NCBI RefSeq assembly: GCF_004402485.1
Contig: NZ_SOFG01000009.1
Location: forward strand, 78,247-142,246
Direction: 5' to 3'
DNA from: Cryobacterium algoricola
GTDB taxonomy: Bacteria > Actinomycetota > Actinomycetes > Actinomycetales > Microbacteriaceae
DNA: 64,000 nucleotides
Both the position numbers and the translations under genes were made by a program. This document shows positions 26,350-35,482 of the stretch, piece after piece; within the stretch, counting starts at the first letter, position 1; every line of letters begins with the position of its first letter. The notes under the pieces were generated by a model that saw nothing but the letters and a program-made list of their open reading frames with translations, did not search any database and was not told the DNA's origin.

Positions 26350-27093
26350 ATGGCGCACTTCTTCATCGACGAGACCCTCCGCGCGGAGGACTGCGCCGTC
26401 GGGGGCCTCGCGACCATCACCGGCGCGGAGGCACGGCATGCGGTCACGGTGAGCCGGGTCCGGCCGGGGGAGCACCTGCTCGCCGGGAACGGGTCGGGCC
26501 TGCTCCTGGAGGCGACCGTCGAGGAGGCGGAACCCGGCCGGCTGGCCCTGCGGATCGACGGCGTGCGCACCGCGGAGAGGCCGAGCCCGCGCATCCGCCT
26601 CGTGCAGGCACTCGCCAAGGGCGACCGCGACGAGATGGCCGTTCAGGCCGCGACCGAACTCGGTGTCGACGGTGTCGTTCCGTGGGCCGCCTCTCGATCG
26701 GTGACGCGCTGGGAGGGCCCCAAGGTGGCCAAGGGCCGGGATCGCTGGCGCGCCATCGTGCGCGAGGCGTCCAAGCAGTCGATCCGGCCCTGGCTGCCCG
26801 AGGTCGGCGAACTCACGAGCACGAAACAACTCGCCGTGCTGGCGCGGGACACCCGGATGCTGCTCCTCGAGCCCACCGCCGAAATCCGGCTGACCCGGTT
26901 GGGCGACCTCGCCGGTGCTGCGCGGGACATCGTGCTCGTCGTCGGTCCGGAGGGCGGCATCGCCGCCTCGGAACTCGAGCTGCTCGAAGCCGCAGGCGCC
27001 GTCCGGGTGCGCCTCGGCGACACCGTGCTGCGCACCTCGACGGCAGGGCCCGCCGCCCTCGCCGTGCTCAACGCCGCCCTCGACCGGTGGTGA
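26350..27093 (+). CDS. rsmE: 16S rRNA (uracil-1498-N3)-methyltransferase
   Basis: 247 aa. N-terminal PUA-like domain (GAEARHAVTVSRVRPGEHLLAGNG). The SPOUT domain has LVQALAKGDRDEMAVQAATELG, the knot motif VVGPEGGIAASELELL and LGDTVLRTSTA. It methylates U1498 in the decoding centre. ATG 26350 begins four bases after dnaJ; the longer open frame upstream lies within dnaJ. Standard partner of hrcA-dnaJ in Actinobacteria. Confidence 0.94.
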   Translation: MAHFFIDETLRAEDCAVGGLATITGAEARHAVTVSRVRPGEHLLAGNGSGLLLEATVEEAEPGRLALRIDGVRTAERPSPRIRLVQALAKGDRDEMAVQAATELGVDGVVPWAASRSVTRWEGPKVAKGRDRWRAIVREASKQSIRPWLPEVGELTSTKQLAVLARDTRMLLLEPTAEIRLTRLGDLAGAARDIVLVVGPEGGIAASELELLEAAGAVRVRLGDTVLRTSTAGPAALAVLNAALDRW

Positions 27094-27131
27094 CCGGCCG
27101 GTGGTGACCCCCGGCCGGGCGACCTGCCGCT

Positions 27132-27137
27132 TAAGAT
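27132..27137 (+). promoter_or_regulatory. Candidate -10 of the HIT gene, leaderless spacing
   Basis: TAAGAT, six bases, then the ATG at 27144. No Shine-Dalgarno sequence. Confidence 0.5.
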
Positions 27138-27143
27138 AGAACC

Positions 27144-27533
27144 ATGTCAGCATCCGGCGCAGAACCCTCCGTCTTCAGCCGCATCGTCGCGCGCGAAATC
27201 CCCGCGACCATCGTCGCGGAGACCGACCGCATCATCGCATTCGCGGACATCAACCCGCAGGCCCCCGTCCACATCGTCGTCACGACGAAGACGGAGGAGT
27301 ACCGCAACGTCGTCGAACTCGCGGCCGGCGACCCCGGGCTCCTCGCCGAACTCGTCGCGGTTGCTGGACGGGTCGCCACCGAGCTCTCCGACGGCCAGTT
27401 CCGGCTGGTCTTCAACACCGGCGCCGCGGCCGGCCAGACCGTGTTCCACGTCCACGCGCACGTGCTCGCCCTGAAACCTTCGGGGGACGCAGCGGCCGGG
27501 TCGCTCGGGGAGGGAACACTTGGTTCCGTCTGA
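27144..27533 (+). CDS. HIT-family nucleotide-binding protein
   Basis: 129 aa. Histidine triad HVHAHVL with the preceding QTVFHVH, plus the FADINPQAPVHIVV strand typical of HINT-branch phosphoramidases. It hydrolyses AMP-linked compounds; the physiological substrate is unknown. The gene overlaps phoH by 14 bases and starts a second run (HIT-phoH-ybeY-corC-era), the common actinobacterial order. Confidence 0.92.
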   Translation: MSASGAEPSVFSRIVAREIPATIVAETDRIIAFADINPQAPVHIVVTTKTEEYRNVVELAAGDPGLLAELVAVAGRVATELSDGQFRLVFNTGAAAGQTVFHVHAHVLALKPSGDAAAGSLGEGTLGSV

Positions 27534-28659
27534 GCTGTCAGGGAAGTCCGTGCCGTCAGAGGAGTCCGTACCGTCCCTGCCCTCCGGCGCGCTCCCGGCT
27601 GAGGCGACGGTCGAGACCCGGATCCTCATCGACGGGGTCGCCATGGTGCGCCTCCTCGGCGCCCAGGACCGGCTGCTCGGCGCGATCGAGAAGGAACACC
27701 CCTTGGTCAGCGTGCACGTCCGCGGCAACGAGATGACGCTCTCCGGTGAGACGACGCAGGTCGCCGCCGCGCGCCGCCTGATCGAAGAACTGCTCGTGAT
27801 GATCCGCGAGGGCCGTGACCTCGCGCCGGCCGAGGTCGTGTCGAGCGCCCGGATGCTCGGTGAGGACAGCACCTCGAGCCCCTCCGTTCGGCTCGGCCCG
27901 CCGATCCTGACCTCACGAGGCAAGAGCATCCGTGCGAAGACGGTCGGCCAGAAGGAATACGTCGACGCCATCGACACCGACACGATCGTGTTCGGGATCG
28001 GCCCGGCCGGAACCGGAAAGACCTACCTCGCCATGGCGAAGGCCGTGCAGGCGCTGCAGCGCAAGGAGGTCGAGCGGATCATCCTCACCCGCCCGGCCGT
28101 CGAAGCGGGGGAGCGGCTCGGCTTCCTGCCCGGCACCCTGACCGACAAGATCGACCCCTACCTCCGCCCGCTCTACGACGCGCTCGGCGAGATGATGGAG
28201 CCGGAGCTCCTGCCCAAACTGCTCGCGGCGGGCACGATCGAGGTCGCCCCGCTCGCGTACATGCGCGGCCGCACCCTGAACAACTCCTTCGTCGTCCTCG
28301 ACGAGGCGCAGAACACCACGCCGGAACAGATGAAGATGTTCCTCACCCGGCTCGGCTTCGGATCGAAGATGGTCGTCACCGGTGACGTCACCCAGATCGA
28401 CCTGCCGGCGGGTTCGAGCGGCCTGCGACTCGTGACCCGCGTGCTCGACACGGTCGACGACATCCGCTTCGTGCGCCTCACGAGCGCGGATGTCGTGCGC
28501 CATTCCCTCGTCGGCAGGATCGTCGACGCTTGGACCGAATACGACGCGCTCCGGCAGGCGCAGCGCATCGAAAGCGAACAGGCCCACGAATTCGTCAAGC
28601 GCGGCCCAGAACGCCCCGGCGGCATCCGCGACCGCTTTCCGAAACGGAGACCCTCATGA
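27520..28659 (+). CDS. phoH: PhoH-like ATPase
   Basis: 379 aa from a TTG start that overlaps the HIT gene and has AGGGAAC upstream. An N-terminal KH-like part (residues 30-90) is followed by the PhoH NTPase domain with Walker A GPAGTGKT, RPAVEAGERLGFLPGT, Walker B VVLDEAQNTT and TGDVTQIDLP. PhoH proteins next to ybeY and era are linked to RNA metabolism and ribosome maturation. It overlaps ybeY by four bases, so coupled translation is likely. Confidence 0.93.
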   Translation: MVPSELSGKSVPSEESVPSLPSGALPAEATVETRILIDGVAMVRLLGAQDRLLGAIEKEHPLVSVHVRGNEMTLSGETTQVAAARRLIEELLVMIREGRDLAPAEVVSSARMLGEDSTSSPSVRLGPPILTSRGKSIRAKTVGQKEYVDAIDTDTIVFGIGPAGTGKTYLAMAKAVQALQRKEVERIILTRPAVEAGERLGFLPGTLTDKIDPYLRPLYDALGEMMEPELLPKLLAAGTIEVAPLAYMRGRTLNNSFVVLDEAQNTTPEQMKMFLTRLGFGSKMVVTGDVTQIDLPAGSSGLRLVTRVLDTVDDIRFVRLTSADVVRHSLVGRIVDAWTEYDALRQAQRIESEQAHEFVKRGPERPGGIRDRFPKRRPS

Positions 28660-29123
28660 GCATTGAAATCAACAACGAATCCAACATCCCGGTCGACGAG
28701 GTTGCGCTTCAGCGCCTCGCTGCCTTCGCCCTCGACACCATGCACGTGCACGCGGACGCCGACCTCGCGATCCTCCTCGTCGATGAGGGCGCGATGGAGC
28801 AGCTGCACGTGCAGTGGATGGACGAGCCGGGGCCGACGGACGTCCTGAGCTTCCCGATGGACGAACTCCGCCCCGGTACCGAAGACGCGGAAACACCGGC
28901 GGGCCTCCTCGGCGATATCGTGCTCTGCCCGCAGGTCGCCCAGGGCCAGGCCGAGACGGCCGGCCATTCGACGCTCGACGAGCTCCTCCTTCTGACCGCG
29001 CACGGGATCCTGCACCTCCTCGGCTTCGACCACGCCGAACCCGACGAGGAGAAGGAGATGTTCGGCATCCAGCGCGACATCCTGATCGGCTTCGCCATGC
29101 AGGAACGCCGCCGAACCCGATGA
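28656..29123 (+). CDS. ybeY: Endoribonuclease YbeY
   Basis: 155 aa. The zinc-binding motif HGILHLLGFDH is intact, with TDVLSFPMDE and LGDIVLCP. YbeY matures the 3' end of 16S rRNA and takes part in ribosome quality control. ATG 28656 overlaps the phoH stop by four bases; the upstream open frame is phoH in another phase. Its own stop overlaps the next gene's ATG. Confidence 0.95.
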   Translation: MSIEINNESNIPVDEVALQRLAAFALDTMHVHADADLAILLVDEGAMEQLHVQWMDEPGPTDVLSFPMDELRPGTEDAETPAGLLGDIVLCPQVAQGQAETAGHSTLDELLLLTAHGILHLLGFDHAEPDEEKEMFGIQRDILIGFAMQERRRTR

Positions 29124-30448
29124 GTATCGGGTGGTTCCTCGTGGCGGCCATCGTCCTGGTCGCCTTCGGCGGCCTGATGGCCGCCGTCGATTCCGCCGTC
29201 CTCGCCCTCTCCCGCGTCGACATCAACGAACTCGCCGAGACCCACCGGGCGAAACGGTCTCTCCGCGCGATCTCCGCGGACACCGGCGCCCACCTCAATG
29301 CGATCAGCTTCATGCGAATCATCGCCGAGACGACCTCCGCGGTGCTCGTGACCCTCGTCTTCGCGACGACCATCGAACAACTCTGGCTCGCTCTCGTGCT
29401 CTCGGCGGCCCTGATGACGGCGGTCTCCTTCGTCCTCGTCGGCGCCAGCCCGCGCAGCGTCGGGCGGGCGCATCCCGTCGGGTTGCTCACCGGAACGGCG
29501 CCGCTCGTGCACTTCCTGCGCGTGCTGCTCGGCCCGATCGCGAACGCGCTCGTCGCACTCGGCAACCGGGTCACCCCCGGGCGCACCCGGCTCGCCACCT
29601 TCACCTCTGAGGACCAGCTGCTCAGCATGGTCGACGAGGCAACCGAGCTCGACGTGCTCGAAGAGGACGACCGGGAACTCATCCACTCGATCTTCGAGTT
29701 CAACGACACCGTCGTGCGCGAGGTGATGATCCCGCGCACGGACATGGTGACGATCGAGGCCGGCGCGCCGCTCGGCGAAGCCATGGGGCTGTTCCTGAGC
29801 AAGGGCTTCTCCCGGGTCCCCGTGATCGACGGCGAAGTCGACGACGTCACGGGCATCGTCTACCTGCGCGACGTCGCCCGCGTCGTGTACGAACGACCGC
29901 CGAATATCGAGAGTCTCACCGTCGGCGACCTCGCGCGGCCCGCGGTGTTCGTCCCCGAATCCAAGAAGGTCGACGAGCTGCTCCGGCAGATGCAGCTCGA
30001 GTCGAACCACCTCGCCATGGTCGTCGACGAGTATGGTGGCATAGCGGGCCTGGTCACGCTTGAAGACCTGATCGAAGAACTCGTCGGAGACATTTCCGAC
30101 GAGTACGACCGTGACGTCGTCGAGGTCGAAGACCTCGGCCACGGCCGGTTCCGGGTCAGCGCCCGGCTCCCGGTCGACGAACTCGGCGAACTGTTCGACC
30201 TCGAACTCGACGATGACGAGGTCGATTCGGTCGGCGGACTGCTGGCGAAGGCCCTCGGGCGACTGCCCGTTGCCGGGTCGGTCGCACGCACGAGCGGGTT
30301 GGTCCTCACCGCGGAACGCACGGAGGGCCGCCGCAAACGGATCAGCACTGTGCTGGTCCAACGAGACGAAGCGCTGATCGAGGCGCAGGCCGCATTCCTC
30401 GGAGTGACGGACGATGAGGGAGTAAACGGTCATGACCACAGAAAATGA
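29120..30448 (+). CDS. CNNM/CBS-domain transporter (HlyC/CorC family)
   Basis: 442 aa. An N-terminal DUF21/CNNM membrane domain with three to four helices ends near residue 140. The paired CBS domains follow (VMIPRTDMVTI ... NHLAMVVDEYGGIAGLVTLEDLIEELVGDI). The CorC_HlyC FAD-binding-like C-terminal domain begins near 340. The family handles Mg2+/Co2+ efflux. ATG 29120 is used because it starts the first helix and overlaps the ybeY stop. The last 17 bases overlap era. Confidence 0.92.
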   Translation: MSIGWFLVAAIVLVAFGGLMAAVDSAVLALSRVDINELAETHRAKRSLRAISADTGAHLNAISFMRIIAETTSAVLVTLVFATTIEQLWLALVLSAALMTAVSFVLVGASPRSVGRAHPVGLLTGTAPLVHFLRVLLGPIANALVALGNRVTPGRTRLATFTSEDQLLSMVDEATELDVLEEDDRELIHSIFEFNDTVVREVMIPRTDMVTIEAGAPLGEAMGLFLSKGFSRVPVIDGEVDDVTGIVYLRDVARVVYERPPNIESLTVGDLARPAVFVPESKKVDELLRQMQLESNHLAMVVDEYGGIAGLVTLEDLIEELVGDISDEYDRDVVEVEDLGHGRFRVSARLPVDELGELFDLELDDDEVDSVGGLLAKALGRLPVAGSVARTSGLVLTAERTEGRRKRISTVLVQRDEALIEAQAAFLGVTDDEGVNGHDHRK

Positions 30449-31334
30449 TTTCCGGGCGGGGTTCGTATCGTTCGTCGGTCGGCCCAACGTCGGCAAGTCG
30501 ACCCTCACGAATGCGCTCGTCGGTGAGAAGGTCGCCATCACCTCCTCCAAGCCGCAGACCACCCGGCGGGCCATCCGCGGGATCGTGCACCAGAAGGACG
30601 GCCAGCTGATCCTCGTCGACACCCCCGGCATCCACAAGCCGCGGACCCTGCTCGGCGAGCGGCTCAACAGCCTCGTCCAGTCCACCCTCGCCGGCGTCGA
30701 CGTCGTCGGCCTGTGCATCCCGGCCAACGAGCCGATCGGCCCGGGGGACCGCTTCATCAACGAGCAGCTCGACAACTTCCCCCGCGCCCGCAAGGTCGCG
30801 ATCGTGACGAAGATCGACCTCTCCTCGAAGACGAGCGTCGCGAACCAGCTCCTCGCGGTGTCCGCGCTCCGGGACTGGGAAGCGATCGTGCCGATCTCGT
30901 CCACGAGCCGCATCCAGCTCGACATCCTCGCCGCAGAACTCCTGCGCCTCCTGCCGCTCTCCGACGCCCCGCTCTATCCGGCGGATGCCGTCACGGACGA
31001 GAGTCTCGAATCGCGCATTTCCGAGTACATCCGTGAGGCGGCGCTCGAGGGCGTCACCGACGAACTCCCGCACTCGATCGCCGTCACGATCGACGACATC
31101 ATCGAGCGGGACGACCAGGAACTCGTCGAGGTCTACGCCAACCTCTTCGTCGAACGGGACAGCCAGAAGGGCATCATCATCGGCAAGTCGGGCAGCCGGC
31201 TCAAGGACGTCGGGGTACGGGCGCGCAAGCAGATCGAACCCCTGGTCGGCAAGAGGGTCTTCCTCTCGCTACGGGTCAAGGTCGCCAAGGAATGGCAGCG
31301 CGACCCGAAGCAGCTCGGCCGCCTGGGCTTCTAG
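30432..31334 (+). CDS. era: GTPase Era
   Basis: 300 aa. G1 is GRPNVGKST, G3 is DTPGIHKPR, and G4 is TKID (a variant of NKxD). The C-terminal KH domain has the GKSGSRLKDVG loop and binds the 3' end of 16S rRNA. Era promotes 30S assembly. It ends the HIT-phoH-ybeY-corC-era run, all ribosome-linked. In many relatives leuA and recO follow closely; here a block of about 8 kb intervenes. The 169 bases after era hold a GGCAGGCCTGCC palindrome (31401-31412) but no gene. Confidence 0.96.
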   Translation: MTTENDFRAGFVSFVGRPNVGKSTLTNALVGEKVAITSSKPQTTRRAIRGIVHQKDGQLILVDTPGIHKPRTLLGERLNSLVQSTLAGVDVVGLCIPANEPIGPGDRFINEQLDNFPRARKVAIVTKIDLSSKTSVANQLLAVSALRDWEAIVPISSTSRIQLDILAAELLRLLPLSDAPLYPADAVTDESLESRISEYIREAALEGVTDELPHSIAVTIDDIIERDDQELVEVYANLFVERDSQKGIIIGKSGSRLKDVGVRARKQIEPLVGKRVFLSLRVKVAKEWQRDPKQLGRLGF

Positions 31335-31503
31335 GCTTCGGCCGCCGTGACGCCGTGCCGGCCCTGCCTGGGTGTCCGGCCCTGACTCTTTGCTGGGACG
31401 GGCAGGCCTGCCGGCCGCCTTCCCTGAGCCATTGCTCAGAAGGCGGTGCTTTGGCGGGCGGGCGGCACCACGGAGTGTGAGGGTAGGGAGGGAGGAAACC
31501 GAG

Positions 31504-32778
31504 ATGGCTGCACTGCTTGACACCAGCATCGTCGCTGGACCCGTCGTGGTGGTGCTGTACGTACTCGCCGGCCTGGCCCTCGTCCTCGTGCTCGCCCGCC
31601 GGTACAGCGGAACCGCCTTGTTCCGCGCGGCCGCGAGCCTCGCAGCAGGGGCACTTCTCGGCTGGGTCATCGCCTGGCTGACGAGCGATGTCTGGGACCT
31701 GTTCGGAGTGTCGTTATCGATGGTGACCCGAGGGTGGGTCGTGGTCGTCTTCGCCGGAATCGGCCTCGCGATCAACACCGTGATCGGCACCGGCACCGGC
31801 ACTGGCAACGGCTGGCGGCGCGGTGTCGCGATCGCCGCGATCCCGCTCTGCCTCCTCGCCGCAGCCGCAGGCATCAACGCCGACTTCGGGCAGTACACCA
31901 CGGTGCGGGCGGCACTCGGCCTTCCGCTCTACGGCGCACTCGACGGGACTGCGGTGCCGACGAGCGTCGTGGGCGAGACCGCGGGCAGCATCGGCACCGT
32001 CACGATTCCCGCCACCGTGTCCGGATTCGACGCGCGCCCCGCCATCGTGTACCTGCCCGCCGCAGCCCGCATCGCGCATCCTCCCGTGCTCCCCGTCGTC
32101 GTGATGCTCTCCGGCCAGCCGGGAACACCGGCCGACGTCTTCACCGCGGGAAAACTCGACGCGATCCTCGACGCGTACGCCGCCACTCACTCCGGCCAGA
32201 CACCCATCGTCGTCGTCCCCGACCAGCTCGGAGCCGCCGACCGCAACCCGATGTGCGTCGATTCTGCACTCGGCAACAGCGCCACGTACCTCACGGTCGA
32301 CGTCCCCGCCTGGATCCGGTCCACATTCTCGGTCGCCGAGAGCCCGGCCGGATGGGCCATCGCCGGCTTCTCCCAGGGCGGCACCTGCTCGATCCAGCTC
32401 GGCGCCGCGCATCCGGAGCTCTTCGGCACCATTCTCGACATCTCCGGGGAGCTCGTGCCGCGGAACGGCGATGCGGCCCACACGATCCAGACCGGATTCG
32501 CCGGAAACGCGGCTGCGTACGCCGCCGCCGCACCGGCCGCGATCCTCGCCGCACACGCACCGTACTCGAACCTGAAGATCATCTTCGCGGTCGGGGCAGG
32601 CGACGCGCGTTTCCTGGCCTGGGCGAACACCCTCGACGCTGCGGCCACCGCTGCCGGCGCGGACACCCAACTGATCGTCTCGCCAGGGACGGCACACGAC
32701 TGGCACACCGTGCAATTCGCCTGGACGACCGCCCTGCCCCTCCTCGCCGCCCGAACCGGACTCGCGGTGACCCCGTGA
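31504..32778 (+). CDS. Membrane-anchored esterase coupled to the MprF-like gene
   Basis: 424 aa. Four predicted N-terminal helices (residues 8-120) lead to an esterase-D/mycolyltransferase-like hydrolase domain. Its nucleophile elbow is GFSQGG and the His is in SPGTAHDWHTV. The active site probably faces outside. GGGAGGGAGGAAA lies just before the ATG. The last codons overlap the GTG of the MprF-like gene (GTGA). Hydrolases paired with aminoacyl-phosphatidylglycerol synthases are known elsewhere to remove the aminoacyl group, so a lipid-turnover role is a reasonable inference. Confidence 0.82.
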   Translation: MAALLDTSIVAGPVVVVLYVLAGLALVLVLARRYSGTALFRAAASLAAGALLGWVIAWLTSDVWDLFGVSLSMVTRGWVVVVFAGIGLAINTVIGTGTGTGNGWRRGVAIAAIPLCLLAAAAGINADFGQYTTVRAALGLPLYGALDGTAVPTSVVGETAGSIGTVTIPATVSGFDARPAIVYLPAAARIAHPPVLPVVVMLSGQPGTPADVFTAGKLDAILDAYAATHSGQTPIVVVPDQLGAADRNPMCVDSALGNSATYLTVDVPAWIRSTFSVAESPAGWAIAGFSQGGTCSIQLGAAHPELFGTILDISGELVPRNGDAAHTIQTGFAGNAAAYAAAAPAAILAAHAPYSNLKIIFAVGAGDARFLAWANTLDAAATAAGADTQLIVSPGTAHDWHTVQFAWTTALPLLAARTGLAVTP

Positions 32779-35357
32779 ACGCGATGCCGACATCCACCGA
32801 CGGCTCCCGTGCCTCGGACGGATCGGTCCGGACCGGGTGGCTCGCCCGCGCCGGAGCCGGTTTCGCCGCGACCGCCCTGCTCGTCTGGCGGCGGCTGAAG
32901 AAGCAGCCGGTATCCCTGGGCTACGCACTCATCCTGCTCGTCCTCGCACTCACGACGGGCATCCTCCAGGGTCCGCCCCGGTGGGTCAGGCTCTGGTTCG
33001 GCACCGGGTACGAGTCGGTCATCGACGGCGGGCACTGGTGGTCTCCGGTCACGAGTGTGTTCCTCGTGGACAACCTCGCGGAGCTTCTGCTCGCGCTCCT
33101 CACGACCCTCGTGGTCCTCGGCTATGCGGAGCACCTCCTCGGCAGTGTCCGCACGGTCATCGCCTTCCTGGCCACGGCGATCCTCGGCACCGGGGTCGGT
33201 CTCCTGCTCCAGGACGCGGGAGTCGCGAGCGGCGAGATGTGGTCACGGGGCGTCAGCGAGCTCTGGGCTCTCGACCCGTTCACGCCGATCTTCGGCACGA
33301 TCATGGCGGCGAGCAGCTTCGCCGGTCCGCTCTGGCGCAGACGCATCCGGGTGTTCACCCTCGTGGTCGCCCTCGTGCTCGTGCTCTACTCCGGCCAGCC
33401 CTCCGACTTCTACCGCCTTCTCGGGGCCCTCGCGGGTCTCGCGCTCGGGGCCGTCTTCCATCCCCGGCGGATCGACCTGACCTGGCGCCGGAGTTCACAT
33501 CGTGAGACGCGGACACTGCTTGCCTCCGTACTCGGGATCCTCGCCGTCGGCCCGGTGATCACGATCTTTTCCGGAACCCGGTTCGGCCTGCTCGCGCCGC
33601 TCGGGCTCCTGCTCACCCAGGACGTGCCCTCCGTCACCGACGTCGTCGACCGGTGTCTCCTCGGCAACATCACCCGGCAGTGCGTGCACGCGCTGACCCT
33701 GGAGCGTGTCGCCGGCGTCGGCCCGGTGCTCGTCTCGCTGCTGCCGCTGCTCACCCTGCTCGTGGCCGCGTTCGGGATCCTGCGGGGGAGACGCTTCGCG
33801 GCCTGGCTCGCGATCGTCGTGAACACCGGCATGGCCGTTCTGGGCGCCTGGTACTACGGCCTCCTGCCGATCTCCGGCCAGCCGTACGTCTGGCACTGGC
33901 GGTCCTTCCAGTACTTCGAGGTTGCCGTCGTGCTCGTCGTGTCCGTGCTGGTACCGCTCGCGACCGCAGTGCTCATCGCCGTCAACCTGCGGCGCTTTCC
34001 CGTGCGCAGCAGACCGGGCAGGCTCCGCCGCTTCTTCCTGACGACCGTGTTCTCGTTCCTGGCCCTCGCGAGCGCGTACGTCATCGGCGGACTCGCCCTC
34101 AGCGACCGGTTCACCCCCGCCGTGACCCTGGTCGACCTCGTCAGCGATGTCCCGGAGCGGTTCATTCCCGTCGGATTCCTGCGCCTCGAACGGCTGTCGT
34201 TCCTGCCGACCGACTGGGCATCGACGATGCTTTACCAGTGGGTCGGACCGGTGTTCTGGGTGATCGTCATCATCGGTGCGATCCAGTGCATGCGCAGCAC
34301 CGTCGCCGGCGGCCGGAGCGACGATGCTGCGCGGCTGCGGGCTCTCCTCAGCACGGGAGGCGGCGGTTCCCTCGCGTACATGACCACGTGGGAGGGGAAC
34401 TCGCTCTGGTTCAACGCATCGGGCTCCACCGCGATCGCGTACCGCGTGGAGACCGGCGTGGCCATCACCACGACGGAGCCGATCGGCCCCGTCGAGGATG
34501 CCGCCCGGGCGATCGCCGACTTCGCGATCATGTGCGACGACCATGGCTGGATCCCGGTCTTCTACAGCCTGCACGGCAGCTGGCAGGCGACCTTCGCCCG
34601 GATGGGCTGGCAGACCATGGGCATCGGCGAAGAGACCATCCTGAGGCCCCGGACCTGGGACACGACGGGGAAGAAGTGGCAGGACATCCGCTCGTCGATC
34701 AACCGGGCGGAACGCGCGGGCGTGCGCGCGGAATGGACCAGCTACCGGGCGCTTCCGGTGCTCGAGAGCGTGCAGATCTCCGAGATTTCCGAGCTCTGGG
34801 TGCAGGAGAAGGAACTCCCCGAGCTGGGCTTCACCCTCGGCGGCCTCGACGAGCTCCGCGACCCGGCGGTCCGGCTCATGCTGGCCATTGACGGGAGCGG
34901 TGTCGTTCACGCCGTGACCAGCTGGCTCCCGAGCTACCGGGACGGACGGGTGATCGGCTGGACGCTCGATTTCATGCGGCGGCGCCCGGACAGCATGAAC
35001 GGTGTGATGGAGTTCCTGATCGCGCAGACCGCCCAGCGGATGAGCGAGGAGCCGGAGATCGAATTCCTGAGCCTCTCAGCAGCCCCGCTGGCCCAGACCG
35101 GTTCCGGCGACGGAGAGAACCGGGCGTCGAGCCTTGCGTCCCGGTTCATCGACTTCCTCGGGCGCAGCCTCGAGCCCGTCTACGGGTTCCGCTCGCTCCT
35201 CGCCTTCAAACGGAAGTTCCAGCCGGAATTCCATCCGCTCTTCATGGCCTACCCGGACCCGGTCGCCCTCCCCGCGATCGGACTCGCACTCGCACGGGCC
35301 TATCTGCCGGCACTCTCCGTGCGGGAAGCCCTCGCCTTCGCCAGGGGACTCGCCTGA
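32775..35357 (+). CDS. MprF-like aminoacyl-phosphatidylglycerol synthase with rhomboid-like N-terminus
   Basis: 860 aa from GTG 32775. Residues 40-240 form a five to six helix bundle starting GGHWWSPVTSVFLVDNLAELLL, resembling the rhomboid GQWWR-TS-FLH element but without a clear catalytic serine. More helices follow to about 520. The C-terminal 300 residues are the DUF2156/LPG-synthase domain (TTWEGNSLWF, FYSLHGSWQATFARMGW, RSSINRAERAG, VGWTLDFMRR-like). The predicted reaction transfers an amino acid from aminoacyl-tRNA to phosphatidylglycerol, making the membrane more cationic. The upstream open frame lies inside the esterase gene. It is the last gene of a two-gene unit. Confidence 0.85.
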   Translation: MNAMPTSTDGSRASDGSVRTGWLARAGAGFAATALLVWRRLKKQPVSLGYALILLVLALTTGILQGPPRWVRLWFGTGYESVIDGGHWWSPVTSVFLVDNLAELLLALLTTLVVLGYAEHLLGSVRTVIAFLATAILGTGVGLLLQDAGVASGEMWSRGVSELWALDPFTPIFGTIMAASSFAGPLWRRRIRVFTLVVALVLVLYSGQPSDFYRLLGALAGLALGAVFHPRRIDLTWRRSSHRETRTLLASVLGILAVGPVITIFSGTRFGLLAPLGLLLTQDVPSVTDVVDRCLLGNITRQCVHALTLERVAGVGPVLVSLLPLLTLLVAAFGILRGRRFAAWLAIVVNTGMAVLGAWYYGLLPISGQPYVWHWRSFQYFEVAVVLVVSVLVPLATAVLIAVNLRRFPVRSRPGRLRRFFLTTVFSFLALASAYVIGGLALSDRFTPAVTLVDLVSDVPERFIPVGFLRLERLSFLPTDWASTMLYQWVGPVFWVIVIIGAIQCMRSTVAGGRSDDAARLRALLSTGGGGSLAYMTTWEGNSLWFNASGSTAIAYRVETGVAITTTEPIGPVEDAARAIADFAIMCDDHGWIPVFYSLHGSWQATFARMGWQTMGIGEETILRPRTWDTTGKKWQDIRSSINRAERAGVRAEWTSYRALPVLESVQISEISELWVQEKELPELGFTLGGLDELRDPAVRLMLAIDGSGVVHAVTSWLPSYRDGRVIGWTLDFMRRRPDSMNGVMEFLIAQTAQRMSEEPEIEFLSLSAAPLAQTGSGDGENRASSLASRFIDFLGRSLEPVYGFRSLLAFKRKFQPEFHPLFMAYPDPVALPAIGLALARAYLPALSVREALAFARGLA

Positions 35358-35360
35358 CCC

Positions 35361-35379
35361 GATCGGAATAGATCCGATC
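35361..35379 (+). terminator. Weak stem-loop after the MprF-like gene
   Basis: GATCGGA, 5-base loop, TCCGATC immediately after the stop, without a T-run. The following 90 bases hold only the kinase -10. Confidence 0.3.
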
Positions 35380-35470
35380 CGATCCTGCGCGAGTACATCG
35401 CACGGAGGATTTCGGGTGTTCTCCGGGATGACGTTCTCGGGGAGACCCTGACCCGACGCCCGCGGGGCCG

Positions 35471-35476
35471 TACGCT
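35471..35476 (+). promoter_or_regulatory. Candidate -10 of the histidine kinase gene, leaderless spacing
   Basis: TACGCT, six bases (GGGAGG), then the ATG at 35483. GGGAGG abuts the ATG directly, too close for a ribosome binding site. Confidence 0.45.
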
Positions 35477-35482
35477 GGGAGG

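Noticed and set aside
31734-32774. N-terminal extension giving a 1207-aa MprF-like protein
   Set aside because: The extra part is the esterase gene read out of phase; GTG 32775 overlapping the esterase stop is the credible start.
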